From Mycolicibacterium phlei (GTDB lineage: Bacteria > Actinomycetota > Actinomycetes > Mycobacteriales > Mycobacteriaceae), in NCBI RefSeq assembly GCF_001583415.1, contig NZ_CP014475.1, forward strand, positions 2,604,001 to 2,668,000: a stretch of 64,000 nucleotides of DNA, written 5' to 3'. The position numbers and the translations under genes are program-made. This document shows positions 19,801 through 28,973 of the stretch, piece after piece (the first letter of the stretch is position 1; each line of letters opens with the position of its first letter). The notes beneath the pieces were generated by a model, which did no database searches, was not told the origin of the DNA, and was given only the letters and a program-made list of their open reading frames with translations.

Positions 19801-20469
19801 CAGCTGATCGACAGCCGCAACTGGCGTGACGACGCCGACCTGGCGCAGGTGTACACCGCGTGGGGCGGTTTCGCGTACGGCCGCGGCTTGAACGGGGCCG
19901 CCGCCAGCGACGACATGAGCCGCCAGTACCGCCGAATCGTGGTGGCGGCCAAGAACACCGACACCCGCGAACACGACATCGCCGACTCCGACGACTACTT
20001 CCAGTATCACGGCGGCATGATCGCCACGGTGCGGGCGCTGACCGGTAAGGACCCGGTCGCCTACATCGGCGACAACACCCGTCCCGACGCGGTGCGCACC
20101 CGCACGCTGAGCGAGGAGACCACCCGGGTGTTCCGGGCCCGCGTCGTCAATCCGCGCTGGATCAACGCGATGCGCAGGCACGGCTACAAGGGCGCCTTCG
20201 AGATGGCCGCCACCGTCGACTACCTGTTCGGCTACGACGCCACCGCCGGCGTGATGGCCGACTGGATGTACGAGCGGCTGTCGCACGAGTACGTCCTCGA
20301 CGACGAGAACCGCAGGTTCATGGCCGAGTCGAACCCGTGGGCGCTGCACGGGATGGCCGAACGTCTGCTGGAGGCCGCCGAACGCGGGATGTGGGCGGCG
20401 CCGGAGCCCGCCACGATCGATGGGCTGCGCCAGGTGCTGCTGGAGACAGAGGGCGAGCTCGAGGGCTGA
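16873..20469 (+). CDS. cobN: Cobaltochelatase large subunit CobN
   Basis: 1198 residues, normal length for CobN. It inserts Co2+ into hydrogenobyrinic acid a,c-diamide in aerobic cobalamin synthesis, together with CobS and CobT-type AAA+ subunits that are not in this window. Family blocks include WVMH-type replacements HLGKHGNLEWLPGKTLGMS, PSHHYLAAYRWIETKFGADA, SVWGTSAMRTSGDDIAEVLA and the C-terminal NPWALHGMAERLLEAAERG. GTG 16873 is used. The gene is followed after 19 bases by an F420/PPOX enzyme, the same neighbour as next to cobN in M. tuberculosis. Confidence 0.96.
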   Translation: MPHAATPQASDPTVLLLSTSDTDLITARSCGANYRWANPSRLIDGELPDLLADADIVIVRILGGYRAWQDGIDEVVASGKPAIVVSGEQSPDAELMGHSTTPAGVALQTHIYLAQGGTENLRQLYAFLADTLLMTGYGFAPPESIPTWGVVDRPTANADGPTIAVLYYRAQHLAGNTAYIDALCDAIEAAGGRALPVFCASLRTADEDLLKLLGTADALITTVLAAGGATPAAVTAGGDDDSWNVAHLAALDVPILQGLCLTSSKAQWADNDDGLSPLDVATQVAVPEFDGRIITVPFSFKEIDDEGLISYVPDPERCARVAGLAVRHARLRAIPPADKRIAIVLSAYPTKHARIGNAVGLDTPASAVALLRAMREHGYRVGDIPGLESGDGDALIHALIERGGQDPDWLTQTSLEDNPIRLSAKDYREWFGTLPAEFADAVVEAWGPPPGELFVDRSADPDGEIVIAAMQADNVVLMVQPPRGFGENPVAIYHDPDLPPSHHYLAAYRWIETKFGADAIVHLGKHGNLEWLPGKTLGMSAACGPDAALGNLPLIYPFLVNDPGEGTQAKRRAHATLVDHLIPPMARAETYGDIARLEQLLDEHANVSALDPGKLPAIRQQIWTLMRAAKLDHDLGLEDRPDEDSFDDMLLHVDGWLCEIKDVQIRDGLHVLSQRPTGEDEVDLVLAVLRARQLFGGEQTVPGLRQALGLAEDGRDDRAAVDAAEQQARKLVAALQESGWDPNVVDTLTDNPDVAAVLRFAATEVVPRMAGTVEEIPQILRALDGRFIASGPSGSPLRGLVNVLPTGRNFYSVDPKAVPSRLAWETGVAMADSLLARYREDHGDWPRSVGLSVWGTSAMRTSGDDIAEVLALLGVRPIWDEASRRVVDLEPIPLDELGRPRIDVTVRISGFFRDAFPHVVAMLDDAVQLVAGLEESDDDNFVRAHARADLAEHGDQRRATMRIFGSKPGTYGAGLLQLIDSRNWRDDADLAQVYTAWGGFAYGRGLNGAAASDDMSRQYRRIVVAAKNTDTREHDIADSDDYFQYHGGMIATVRALTGKDPVAYIGDNTRPDAVRTRTLSEETTRVFRARVVNPRWINAMRRHGYKGAFEMAATVDYLFGYDATAGVMADWMYERLSHEYVLDDENRRFMAESNPWALHGMAERLLEAAERGMWAAPEPATIDGLRQVLLETEGELEG

Positions 20470-20488
20470 GCCACGCTAAGTTCGTGGC

Positions 20489-20869
20489 ATGGCCGCCACG
20501 TTCGACGATGTCGCGAAGTCCGACTACATCCTGCTGACCACCTTCACCAAGGACGGCACGCCCAAGCCGACGCCGGTGTGGGCGGTTCCCGACGGCGACC
20601 GGCTGCTGGTCATCACCCAGGAGACGTCGTGGAAGGTCAAGCGGATCCGCAACACCCCGCGGGTGACCATCGCGCCGTGCGACATGCGCGGCAACGTCAA
20701 GGGTGAGGCCGCCGAGGCGGTCGCCGCCGTCCTGGGCAAGTCGGAGAACGCCAAGACCTACGCCGGCCTCGGCAAGCGCTACGGCCTGTTCGGCAAGGTG
20801 TTCTGCCTGTTCTCGAAGCTGCGCGGCGGCATGCAGAAGAACGTGACGTTGGAGATCAAACCGGCCTGA
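20489..20869 (+). CDS. PPOX-class F420-dependent oxidoreductase
   Basis: 126 residues of the split beta-barrel flavin/deazaflavin-binding fold: DYILLTTFTKDGTPKPTPVW, then VKRIRNTPRVTIAPCDMRG. This matches the mycobacterial PPOX-class F420 proteins (Rv2061c type, also beside cobN). These proteins bind coenzyme F420 or flavin and reduce unknown small molecules. The gene sits 19 bases after cobN and 55 before fxsA, so may share a transcript. Confidence 0.85.
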   Translation: MAATFDDVAKSDYILLTTFTKDGTPKPTPVWAVPDGDRLLVITQETSWKVKRIRNTPRVTIAPCDMRGNVKGEAAEAVAAVLGKSENAKTYAGLGKRYGLFGKVFCLFSKLRGGMQKNVTLEIKPA

Positions 20870-20924
20870 CCGGCGTCACACCCACCGGCGGAACCGGCGG
20901 GCACCGCCCGTACGTTGAGCGCGT

Positions 20925-21431
20925 ATGGCGAAGCGGCTGTTCCTGCTCTACGTGATCCTCGAGATCGCGGTGATGGTGGCACTGGCCGCGACGATCGGGA
21001 TCGGCTGGACGCTGCTGATCCTCGTCGCGACCTTCTTCCTGGGCCTGGTGCTGGCCGGCTCGCAACTGCGCAGGCAGCTGGTCCGGCTGCGCAGCGGCCT
21101 GACCGCCGCCGATGTGCAGGGCGCCGCCGCTGACAGCGTCCTGGTCGCGCTCGGCACCGTGCTGGTCGCGATCCCGGGCCTGGCGACCTCGCTGCTCGGC
21201 GCGCTGCTGCTGGTCCCGCCGACCCGCGCTGCGGCGCGCCCGCTGCTGACCGTGCTGGCGGCGCGGCGGATGCCGCTGATCACCGCAGCCGGCTGGGTGA
21301 CATCGGGCGCGGCGAGAACCGCGGGACGCCCCGACTACATCGACGGGGAGGTCGTCGACGTGATCGATCTCGCACAGCCCGCGGTGGAGCGGTCGCCGGG
21401 ACCGTCGGCGCGACATGAGAACCTCCCGTAG
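20925..21431 (+). CDS. fxsA: FxsA family membrane protein
   Basis: 168 residues. Starts MAKRLFLLYVILEIAVMVAL, with three to four hydrophobic helices up to about residue 105 and a polar tail. FxsA of E. coli is a cytoplasmic-membrane protein known for relieving phage exclusion; its cellular role in mycobacteria is unknown. Its stop TAG is immediately followed by the GTG of the next gene, so the two are cotranscribed. Confidence 0.85.
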   Translation: MAKRLFLLYVILEIAVMVALAATIGIGWTLLILVATFFLGLVLAGSQLRRQLVRLRSGLTAADVQGAAADSVLVALGTVLVAIPGLATSLLGALLLVPPTRAAARPLLTVLAARRMPLITAAGWVTSGAARTAGRPDYIDGEVVDVIDLAQPAVERSPGPSARHENLP

Positions 21432-23018
21432 GTGACCACCCTTCTGCTCAACGGGCGGGTGTACAGCCCCGCCATGCCCGACGCGACCGCGCTCGCGGTG
21501 CGCGACGGGATCATCGTGTGGCTCGGCAGCGACGACGTGGGCCGCGCGCAGTACCCGGACGCCGAGGTCGTCGACCTCGAGGGGGCGTTCGTCGCACCCG
21601 CGTTCGTCGACTGCCACGTCCACCTCACCGCCACCGGACTGAGCCTGACCGGGCTGGATCTGCGGCCCGCGCGTTCGCTGCGGGACTGTCTGCGACTGCT
21701 GGCCGACTACGCCCGCGAGCATCCCGACGGCCCGATCTGGGGGCACGGCTGGGATGAGACGCAGTGGCCGGAGGGCACCCCGCCGAGCACCGCGGACCTG
21801 GACGCCGCGGTCGGTGACCGGCCCGTCTACCTGGCCCGCGTCGACGTGCACTCCGCGGCGGCCTCGACCGCGCTGCGCCGGCTGTGCGCCGGACTGTCCG
21901 ACGCCGCCGGCTACCACCCGCAGCGGCCGCTGACCGCCGACGCCCACCACCGGGTGCGCGCCGAGGCCCGCGCGCGGCTCACCCCCGCCCAGCGCCGGCA
22001 CGCCCGCACCACCGCGCTGGACACCGCCGCGGCGCTCGGGATCGTGGCCGTCCACGAGTGCGCCGGCCCCGAGATCGGCGGCCTCGACGACTGGGACGAG
22101 ATCCGCGGCCTGGACCACGGCGTGGAGATCACCGGCTACTGGGGTCAGGCGGTCGGCTCCGCGCAGGAGGCCGTCGCGCTGATCGACCGCACCGGGGCCG
22201 CGGGGCTGGCCGGCGACCTGTTCGTCGACGGTGCCCTCGGGTCGCGCACCGCCTGGCTGCACCAGCCCTACGCCGACGCCCCCGACTGCGTCGGCAACAC
22301 CTACCTCGACCGCGACGCGATCACCGCGCACCTGCACGCCTGCACCGAGGCCCGCATCCCCGCCGGGTTCCACGTCATCGGCGACGCCGCGGTCAGCGCG
22401 GTCGTCGACGCGCTGGAAACCGTCGTCGAGCGGTTCGGCGCCCCCGCGGTGGCGCGGTGCGGGCACCGGCTCGAACACCTGGAGATGGTCACCGAGGAGC
22501 AGGCGCAGCGGCTCGGCGCCTGGGGGGTGTTCGCCAGCATGCAGCCGAACTTCGACGCGCTGTGGGGCGGCGAGAGCGGGATGTACGCCCAGCGGCTGGG
22601 CGCCGACCGGGCCAGGTCGTTGAATCCGTTCGCGTTGTTAGCATCCCGAGGCGTGCCTCTCGCCTTCGGTTCGGACAGCCCGGTCACGGGACTGGATCCG
22701 TGGCAGACCGTCCGCGCGGCCACCCGGCACCAGACGCCGGGCAGTGCGATCTCCGCGCGGGCGGCGTTCACCGCGCTGACGCGGGGTGCCTGGCGGGCCG
22801 CCGGGGTGCGCGACGGGGTGACCGGCACCCTGGTTCCGGGTGCGCCCGCGTCGTACGCGGTGTGGGAGGCCGACGAGTTCGAGGTCAGCGCGCCCGCCGA
22901 CGCGGTGCAGCGGTGGTCCACCGATCAGCGTTCGCGGGTGCCCGCGCTGCCCGCGCTGGACGGACCGTCGCCGCGCTGCCGGCAGACGGTGCACCGGGGT
23001 CACGTGATCCATGGTTGA
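21432..23018 (+). CDS. Amidohydrolase of the YtcJ/Amidohydro_3 type
   Basis: 528 residues from GTG 21432, which directly abuts the fxsA stop. Metal-dependent hydrolase features: the N-terminal beta-sandwich, [12 protein letters not shown] with the HxH metal ligands, [24 protein letters not shown] and [16 protein letters not shown] with the late Asp ligand. The family hydrolyses amide or related bonds; the substrate is unknown. The last eight bases overlap lnt, so translation is coupled to lipoprotein acylation genes. Confidence 0.86.
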   Translation: MTTLLLNGRVYSPAMPDATALAVRDGIIVWLGSDDVGRAQYPDAEVVDLEGAFVAPAFVDCHVHLTATGLSLTGLDLRPARSLRDCLRLLADYAREHPDGPIWGHGWDETQWPEGTPPSTADLDAAVGDRPVYLARVDVHSAAASTALRRLCAGLSDAAGYHPQRPLTADAHHRVRAEARARLTPAQRRHARTTALDTAAALGIVAVHECAGPEIGGLDDWDEIRGLDHGVEITGYWGQAVGSAQEAVALIDRTGAAGLAGDLFVDGALGSRTAWLHQPYADAPDCVGNTYLDRDAITAHLHACTEARIPAGFHVIGDAAVSAVVDALETVVERFGAPAVARCGHRLEHLEMVTEEQAQRLGAWGVFASMQPNFDALWGGESGMYAQRLGADRARSLNPFALLASRGVPLAFGSDSPVTGLDPWQTVRAATRHQTPGSAISARAAFTALTRGAWRAAGVRDGVTGTLVPGAPASYAVWEADEFEVSAPADAVQRWSTDQRSRVPALPALDGPSPRCRQTVHRGHVIHG

Positions 23019-24648
23019 GCGGTCCCGGATACGGCGGTTCGGGCGTGCGGTGGTCGACCGGTTGCCGCGGCTGGGCGCCGCGATCGGCGCCGGGCTGCTG
23101 TTGTGTCTGAGCTTCCCGCCGTTCGGCTGGTGGTATCTGGCGTTCGCGGCGTTCGCGCTGCTGGCCTGGGTGCTCACCCGTGACACCACCACCCGGTGGG
23201 GCGGGTTCGGCTACGGCTACCTCTTCGGCGCGGCGTTCTACCTGCCGCTGCTGCCGTGGGTCGGCACGTTCGTCGGGCCGGTGCCGTGGATCGGGCTGGC
23301 CCTGGTGCAGGCGCTGTTCCCGGCTCTGTTCGGGTTGGCCGCCGTCGTCGTGCGCACGCTGCCCGGCTGGCCGCTGTGGTTCGCCGGGCTGTGGACCGCC
23401 CAGGAGTGGCTGAAGTCGACGGTGCCGTTCGGCGGCTTCCCGTGGGGGGTGGTGGCCTACGGCCAGACCGAGAGCCCGCTGCGGTCGATCGCCCAGCTCG
23501 GCGGGGCGCCGCTGGTGTCGTTCGCGGTGGTGCTCGTCGGGTTCGGTGTCGGGGCGCTGGTCTTCGAGGTGATCGCCTACTTCCGCCGCGCTGCCGCCGA
23601 CGCCGGCGCTCCGCCCGCGGTGGTGGTGCCCGGGGTGTGTGTGGCGGCGGTGCTGCTCGCGGTGGCGCTGACGTGGCCGAACGTGCGTCATTCCGGCCTC
23701 GGCGCCGGCGACGAGCAGCCGGTCACGGTGGCAGTGGTGCAGGGCAACGTGCCGCGGCTGGGCCTGGACTTCAACGCCCAGCGGCGCGCGGTGCTCGACA
23801 ACCACGTCGACGAGACGATGCGGCTGGCCGACGACGTCCGCGCCGGCCGGGCGCCGCAGCCGATGCTGGTCATCTGGCCGGAGAACTCCGCCGACATCGA
23901 CCCGCTGGCCAATCCCGACGCCCGCGACCTGATCTCCCGCGCCGCCGACGCGATCCGCGCGCCGATCCTCGTCGGCGGCGTCGTCGCGGTGGACCCCGAT
24001 GATCCCGGCAACCCGGCCGCGACGAACTCGGTGATCGTCTGGAACCCGAAGGACGGGCCGGGGGAGCGCCACGACAAGCAGATCGTGCAGCCGTTCGGCG
24101 AGTATCTGCCGTGGCGGTCGTTCTTCCGCCGGTTCTCCGAGTACGCCGACCGTGCCGGCTACTTCGTGCCCGGTGACGGCACCGGGGTGGTGCGCGCCGC
24201 CGGTGTCCCGGTCGGGGTCGCCACGTGCTGGGAGGTGATCTTCGACCGGGCGCCCCGCGAGGCGGTGCGCAACGGGGCGCAGCTGCTGGCGGTGCCGTCG
24301 AACAACGCGACGTTCACCGAGGCGATGAGCGAGCAGCAGTTGGCGTTCGCGCGGCTGCGGGCCGTCGAGCACGACCGCTACGTGGTGGTGGCCGGCACCA
24401 CCGGGATCAGCGCGGTCATCGCCCCCGACGGTCGCGAGCTGGTCCGCACCGCGTTCTTCGAGCCGGCCTATCTGGACACCGCGGTGCGGCTGAAGACCCA
24501 GCTCACCGTGGCGACGCGGTTCGGCCCGCTGATCGAGGGGCTGCTGATCGCTGTCGGTCTGGGCAGTGTGATCGCCGCGATACTGCACAATGGAGGCTTT
24601 GTGCGTCGCCGAGCGAATCGGGACAACAAAGATAGAGGAGCCACATGA
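23011..24648 (+). CDS. lnt: Apolipoprotein N-acyltransferase Lnt
   Basis: 545 residues. Multi-helix N-terminal membrane region (about 1-210) followed by a nitrilase-like domain. The catalytic triad is visible: Glu in [10 protein letters not shown], Lys in [14 protein letters not shown], Cys in [12 protein letters not shown]. It adds the third acyl chain to the N-terminal cysteine of lipoproteins. It is a separate gene here, overlapping ppm1 by four bases; in M. tuberculosis the two are fused. The several lipoproteins in this window are its expected substrates. Confidence 0.95.
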   Translation: MVERSRIRRFGRAVVDRLPRLGAAIGAGLLLCLSFPPFGWWYLAFAAFALLAWVLTRDTTTRWGGFGYGYLFGAAFYLPLLPWVGTFVGPVPWIGLALVQALFPALFGLAAVVVRTLPGWPLWFAGLWTAQEWLKSTVPFGGFPWGVVAYGQTESPLRSIAQLGGAPLVSFAVVLVGFGVGALVFEVIAYFRRAAADAGAPPAVVVPGVCVAAVLLAVALTWPNVRHSGLGAGDEQPVTVAVVQGNVPRLGLDFNAQRRAVLDNHVDETMRLADDVRAGRAPQPMLVIWPENSADIDPLANPDARDLISRAADAIRAPILVGGVVAVDPDDPGNPAATNSVIVWNPKDGPGERHDKQIVQPFGEYLPWRSFFRRFSEYADRAGYFVPGDGTGVVRAAGVPVGVATCWEVIFDRAPREAVRNGAQLLAVPSNNATFTEAMSEQQLAFARLRAVEHDRYVVVAGTTGISAVIAPDGRELVRTAFFEPAYLDTAVRLKTQLTVATRFGPLIEGLLIAVGLGSVIAAILHNGGFVRRRANRDNKDRGAT

Positions 24649-25421
24649 CGACGGGCCAGGGCCCGGGGGAACGCCCAAGCCAGCGCACGCTGGTCATCAT
24701 CCCCACCTTCAACGAGCGGGAGAACCTGCCGCTGATCGTCGGACGCGTCCAGAAGGCGCGCCCCGATGTGCACATCCTGATCGTCGACGACAACAGTCCC
24801 GACGGCACCGGCGACCTGGCCGACCAGCTCGCGCTCGAGGACCCCGACCGGATCCACGTCATGCACCGCACCGCCAAGGGCGGTCTGGGCGCGGCCTACC
24901 TCGCCGGGTTCGCGTGGGGTCTGGGCCGCGAGTACAACGTGCTGGTAGAGATGGACGCCGACGGCAGCCATCCGCCCGAGCAGCTGTACCGGCTGCTCGA
25001 CAAGATCGACGAGGGCGCCGACGTGGTGATCGGGTCGCGCTACGTGCCCGGCGGCGAGGTGCGCAACTGGCCGCGCCGGCGGCTGGTGCTGTCGCGCACC
25101 GCCAACGGCTACTCCCGCATCCTGCTGGGCGTCGACATCCACGACATCACCGCCGGGTACCGGGCGTACCGCCGGGAGGTGCTGGAGAAGATCGACCTGG
25201 ATGCGGTCGACTCGAAGGGCTACTGCTTCCAGATCGACCTGACCTGGCGCTCGATCAACAACGGCTTCCAGGTCGTCGAGGTGCCGATCACGTTCACCGA
25301 ACGCGAGTTCGGCCAGTCGAAGATGAGCGGATCCAACATCCGCGAGGCGATGGTCAAGGTCGCCGAGTGGGGGATCCGCGGGCGCATCGACCGCGCCCGC
25401 GGCGTGGGACTCAGCGGCTGA
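24645..25421 (+). CDS. ppm1: Polyprenol monophosphomannose synthase
   Basis: 258 residues, a family 2 glycosyltransferase that makes polyprenyl-phosphate-mannose from GDP-mannose, the donor for lipoarabinomannan and protein mannosylation. Motifs: [20 protein letters not shown], the nucleotide/metal region [14 protein letters not shown], and [14 protein letters not shown]. No membrane helices, unlike the fused M. tuberculosis form; membrane association is expected through Lnt. ATG 24645 overlaps the lnt stop as ATGA. Confidence 0.95.
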   Translation: MTTGQGPGERPSQRTLVIIPTFNERENLPLIVGRVQKARPDVHILIVDDNSPDGTGDLADQLALEDPDRIHVMHRTAKGGLGAAYLAGFAWGLGREYNVLVEMDADGSHPPEQLYRLLDKIDEGADVVIGSRYVPGGEVRNWPRRRLVLSRTANGYSRILLGVDIHDITAGYRAYRREVLEKIDLDAVDSKGYCFQIDLTWRSINNGFQVVEVPITFTEREFGQSKMSGSNIREAMVKVAEWGIRGRIDRARGVGLSG

Positions 25422-25436
25422 CGTTCAGCCGCTGAG
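25410..25436. terminator. Hairpin between convergent ppm1 and rbpA
   Basis: CTCAGCGGCTGA (25410-25421) and TCAGCCGCTGAG (25425-25436) form a perfect 12-base stem with a three-base loop. The left arm contains the ppm1 stop codon. There is no T-tract, as is common for mycobacterial terminators, and it would act in both directions. Confidence 0.7.
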
Positions 25437-25451
25437 CGGCCGGCCGCGGCG

Positions 25452-25796
25452 TCAGCTGCCTGCGCCGCGGCGCTTGGCGCGCAGCAACTCGAGACGCTCC
25501 TTGAGCAGCTCCTCGAGCTCCTCGATGGAGCGGCGCTCCAGCAGCATGTCCCAGTGGGTGCGCGGCGGCTTGACCTTCTTCGGCTCCGGGGCGTCACCCT
25601 CGATCAGGGTGCCCTCCAGGCCGTTGCGGCAGAGCCAGGTGTGGGGGATCTCCGCATCGTCGGCGAACGGAACCTCGAATTCCTCGCCGTTCTCCGTGCG
25701 GTAACGCGCGATCTGACGCGGCGCCAGGTCGTGGTTACGGTCGGTCTCGTAGCTCACGGCTCCGAGGCGACTTCCCCTCAGGACACGATCAGCCAT
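25452..25796 (-). CDS. rbpA: RNA polymerase-binding protein RbpA
   Basis: 114 residues from the ATG at 25796, with AAGGAG upstream. Begins MADRVLRGSRLGAVSYETDR; the core domain continues to LEGTLIEGD, followed by the basic linker KKVKPPRTHWDMLLERRS and a C-terminal sigma-interaction helix rich in Glu and Leu. It binds the principal sigma factors and RNA polymerase and stabilises the open promoter complex; essential in mycobacteria and linked to rifampicin tolerance. Convergent with ppm1, as in other mycobacteria. Confidence 0.97.
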   Translation of the reverse strand: MADRVLRGSRLGAVSYETDRNHDLAPRQIARYRTENGEEFEVPFADDAEIPHTWLCRNGLEGTLIEGDAPEPKKVKPPRTHWDMLLERRSIEELEELLKERLELLRAKRRGAGS

Positions 25797-25920
25797 CGTC
25801 AACACTCCTTGATCAGCGCAAATTGGTCTGGAATAAGAACGCAGCAGAATGCCGCACAGTTCCCGACTCGACGTTCGATGATACCGGGAATACCTGGGCA
25901 ATCGGTTTACAGTCTGCCCT

Positions 25921-26250
25921 GTGGCACGCCGACTCCGTCCTCAGTCCTGTCGCTGGTGCGGCCGTGAGGTCGCCGACGCCGGGTTGGGCCGACGCCGCCA
26001 GTACTGCCGGCGGTCCTGCCGTCAGCGCGCCTACGAGCAGCGCTCCCTGATCAAGGGCACCTCACTGCCCGCCGACGCAGTGGTGCTCAGCGCCGACGAG
26101 GCCGCTCAGCTGGCCGACCGGGTGTATCAGGTGCGGTGCGCGGCCGAGGACGTGGCCACCGCCGTGGAGGAGGGCGCCACCGCCGACGAGCTGCGCACGC
26201 TGTGCGACGAGCTGCTGCGCGCCGCCAAGGCCGCCGACGGCTGGCGGTAA
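25921..26250 (+). CDS. Small Cys-rich protein with putative zinc ribbon
   Basis: 109 residues from GTG 25921. The N-terminal third is basic and carries four cysteines in a zinc-ribbon-like pattern (SCRWCGREV then YCRRSCRQRAYEQR). The rest is acidic and helical (ADEAAQLADRVYQVRCAAED). Diverges from rbpA across 124 bases. A nucleic-acid-binding role is plausible from the basic Cys cluster but unproven; I recognise no named family. Confidence 0.7.
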   Translation: MARRLRPQSCRWCGREVADAGLGRRRQYCRRSCRQRAYEQRSLIKGTSLPADAVVLSADEAAQLADRVYQVRCAAEDVATAVEEGATADELRTLCDELLRAAKAADGWR

Positions 26251-26327
26251 ATCTTCGTTCGTTGAACCTTCGGGCCTGCCGGTTCGTCGTCCCCGGTGAC
26301 CGATACCGATCACCGAAAGGCACACCC

Positions 26328-27005
26328 ATGAGGACGCACCTCCGCTTCCTGCGCCGCGGGCTCGTCGCGCTGGCCGCGATAGCGGCGCTGTCCGCCTGCG
26401 GCGACGACGCCGCGGCGCCGCAGGCTCCCATCGCCCCGGACGTCCCGCAGTCGGCGCAGTTCATCGCCGACATGAAGGCGTTCGACGGGAAGACGATGAC
26501 GATCGGCATCGCGCTCGCCGACGGTCGGGTCGCCGCGTACGCGTGCAACGGCACCGACGACGAGGCTTGGTTCTTCGGCGACGAGACCGACGGCAGGATC
26601 GACATCACGTCGCGGTTCCGCGACACGCTGACCGCGCGACTCGACGGCGACGAGATCACCGGCGACGTCACCATGAACGGTGTCAGCTATCCGTTCACCG
26701 CGGCCCCGGTCTCCGGTGACGCCGGCATCTACACCGCCGACGCCGACGGTGCGCGGGCGACGTGGCTGGTCCGGCCCGACGGATCGGCAATCGGCGTGCA
26801 GCTCAACGGAATCAGCGGCCGCGACTTCGAGCAGGCCGAGCTGCAGCAGCTCAACGATCTGCAGTTCCGCGCCCAGGTGCGCAACAAGCGGCAGTTGCAG
26901 CAGGCCGAGCAGATCGCACGGTTGGCCGACGGCAGGATGAGCTCGAAGATCAACGGCCGCGATGTGACGCCGGTGCGGGTCACGGGCGGTTTCCGGCTGA
27001 ATTAG
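26328..27005 (+). CDS. Lipoprotein of unknown function
   Basis: 225 residues from ATG 26328. Signal peptide with the basic start MRTHLRFLRRG and lipobox ALSACGDD. The exported domain is rich in short beta segments (AYACNGTDDEAWFFGDE, ITGDVTMNGVSYPFTAAP) followed by a Gln-rich helix about 165-200. No catalytic motif is visible. An inverted repeat CGGTGA/TCACCG lies just upstream in the leader. It is predicted to be acylated by Lnt and surface-anchored. Confidence 0.78.
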   Translation: MRTHLRFLRRGLVALAAIAALSACGDDAAAPQAPIAPDVPQSAQFIADMKAFDGKTMTIGIALADGRVAAYACNGTDDEAWFFGDETDGRIDITSRFRDTLTARLDGDEITGDVTMNGVSYPFTAAPVSGDAGIYTADADGARATWLVRPDGSAIGVQLNGISGRDFEQAELQQLNDLQFRAQVRNKRQLQQAEQIARLADGRMSSKINGRDVTPVRVTGGFRLN

Positions 27006-27087
27006 CCTGCGCCGGGGACAGTTAGCCAGAATCATCGCGAACAGAACCCTTCTGGCGGTGCGCACCGGTCCGTAGCGTCGTATCACC

Positions 27088-28200
27088 GTGACGACCGCGC
27101 CTGCCGATAACCCCGCGAAGTTCTTCTGGTTCCTGCCCACCAGCGGGGACAGCCGCTCGATCGTCGGCTCCTCGCACGCGTCGTCGCAGCAGTCGGTGCC
27201 ACCGAACTACCGGCCGCCGACCCGCCGCTACCTGGCGGAGGTGGCCCGCGCCGCCGACCGGCTCGGCTACGAGGGGGTGCTCACCCCGACGGGCACGTGG
27301 TGCGAGGACGCGTGGCTGACCGCGTCGGCGTTGCTGGCCGAGACCGAGCGGCTGAAGTTCCTCGTCGCGTTCCGGCCGGGGCTGACCCCGCCGACGCTGG
27401 CCGCCCAGCAGGCCGCCACGCTGCAGCGGTTCTCCGAGGGCCGACTGCTGCTCAACATCGTCACCGGCGGCGACAATCTCGAACAGCGCCGCTTCGGCGA
27501 CTGGCTGGACCACGACGAACGGTACGCGCGTACCAGCGAGTTCCTGCACATCGTGAAGTCGATCTGGGCGCAGGAGTCGATGACCTTCGAGGGCGACTAC
27601 TACAAGGTCGCCGACGCGCGGGTGTCCGAGCCGCCGGATCCGCTGCCGGGCATCTACTTCGGCGGATCGTCGGAGGTCGCGCTGCCGGTGGCCGCCGAGC
27701 ACGTCGACGTCTACCTCACCTGGGGTGAGCCGCCGCAGGAGGCGGCGGCCAAGATCGCCCGGGTGCGCGCGCTGGCCGAGGCCCGCGGCCGCACCGTGCG
27801 GTTCGGGATCCGGCTGCACACCATCAGCCGCGACACCTCGGCCGCGGCGTGGGCGGTCGCCGATGAACTGGTGGCCGGGCTCTCACCCGAACAGATCGCC
27901 AAAGCCACAGCGCTGCACGCCAAGTCGGAGTCCGAAGGGCAGCGGCGGATGACCGCGCTGCACGGCGGGCGCACCGATCAGCTCGAGATCTACCCGAACC
28001 TGTGGGCGGGTGTCGGGCTGGTGCGCGGCGGCGCCGGCACCGCGCTGGTGGGCAGCCACGAGGAGGTCGCCAACCTCATCATCGAGTACCACTCGCTGGG
28101 CTTCGACGAGTTCATCCTGTCGGGCTACCCCCACCTGGAGGAGGCCTACTGGTTCGCCGAGGGTGTGCTGCCGCTGCTCAAACGCAAGGGCGTGGCCTGA
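27088..28200 (+). CDS. FMNH2-dependent alkanesulfonate monooxygenase-like (SsuD)
   Basis: 370 residues, GTG start. Luciferase-like TIM barrel: KFFWFLPTSGDSRSIVG, YEGVLTPTGTWCEDAW with the active-site Cys region, LLLNIVTGGDNLEQRRFGDW and FLHIVKSIW. The pattern matches SsuD, which releases sulfite from alkanesulfonates using FMNH2. No ssu transporter or flavin reductase gene is next to it, so substrate is less certain than the fold. Confidence 0.85.
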   Translation: MTTAPADNPAKFFWFLPTSGDSRSIVGSSHASSQQSVPPNYRPPTRRYLAEVARAADRLGYEGVLTPTGTWCEDAWLTASALLAETERLKFLVAFRPGLTPPTLAAQQAATLQRFSEGRLLLNIVTGGDNLEQRRFGDWLDHDERYARTSEFLHIVKSIWAQESMTFEGDYYKVADARVSEPPDPLPGIYFGGSSEVALPVAAEHVDVYLTWGEPPQEAAAKIARVRALAEARGRTVRFGIRLHTISRDTSAAAWAVADELVAGLSPEQIAKATALHAKSESEGQRRMTALHGGRTDQLEIYPNLWAGVGLVRGGAGTALVGSHEEVANLIIEYHSLGFDEFILSGYPHLEEAYWFAEGVLPLLKRKGVA

Positions 28201-28228
28201 TTCCGGCCTGGATCCCCGGCGTGCTCGC

Positions 28229-28900
28229 TCAGCAGGTGTAGAACTCGCCGATCAGCGGCGGCGCGTCGACCTGCTGCAGGCAGCCGAACGGTTCGATCCC
28301 GGCGTCGGAGAACTTCACCGCGGTCTGGTTGGCGTAGTTGGCGCAGAACAGTCCGGCGGTGTCGGCGCGGCAGCCGTAGTCGCCGAACGCCAGCAGCTGT
28401 CCGTACGGCAGTTCCGGGCCCTGACCGGCGGTGAACCGGCCCGGATCGCCGTGGATGGAACCGACGGAGACGGTCGGCCCGTCGTAGTCGACCCAGCCGC
28501 CCTTCCATTCACCGACGGCGTCCTCGGGCCGCGGCGGCGGGTTCACCAGGTCGACCAGGCAGGCCAGCGCCCCGCCGCTGTACTGGCTGTCGGTCATGCA
28601 GGTCGTCTTGCCCGACGGGGTGGTGAACGCGACGTCGTCGCCGAGCTGAGTCAGCTCACCCTCGCGGGTGGCCTGGCGGAACTGCTCGACGTCGATGGGC
28701 TCACCGGCATCGATCCACGCGATCACGTCGGCCACCGGGGCGCCCGGCTCCGGCGGCGTGGTCGGTTCGGCGGTGGGCGATGTCGAGGTACCGCCCTTGC
28801 TGCTCGCCGGCGGGATCGGCTCGATCCGCATCGGTTGTCCGGCCGTGGTGGTCGAACATCCGGCAACCAGCACAGTCGCGATCAGCACAGCCATTCGCAT
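28229..28900 (-). CDS. Lipoprotein of unknown function
   Basis: 223 residues from ATG 28900 (MRMAVLIATVLVAGCSTT), a short signal peptide with lipobox LVAGC. A Pro/Thr/Ser linker (residues 25-50) leads to a compact domain with six cysteines including TTCMTDSQY, ALACLVDLV, YGCRADTAGLFCANY and FGCLQQV, probably disulfide-bonded outside the membrane. Convergent with the SsuD-like gene. No known family is recognised beyond mycobacterial secreted proteins. Confidence 0.8.
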   Translation of the reverse strand: MRMAVLIATVLVAGCSTTTAGQPMRIEPIPPASSKGGTSTSPTAEPTTPPEPGAPVADVIAWIDAGEPIDVEQFRQATREGELTQLGDDVAFTTPSGKTTCMTDSQYSGGALACLVDLVNPPPRPEDAVGEWKGGWVDYDGPTVSVGSIHGDPGRFTAGQGPELPYGQLLAFGDYGCRADTAGLFCANYANQTAVKFSDAGIEPFGCLQQVDAPPLIGEFYTC

Positions 28901-28973
28901 ACCGGCCAGGCTACTGGGCGGACACGCCCCCGCAGGTCAGGCGCGGCGCCCGGCGATTCGTTACCGTCGTGTG

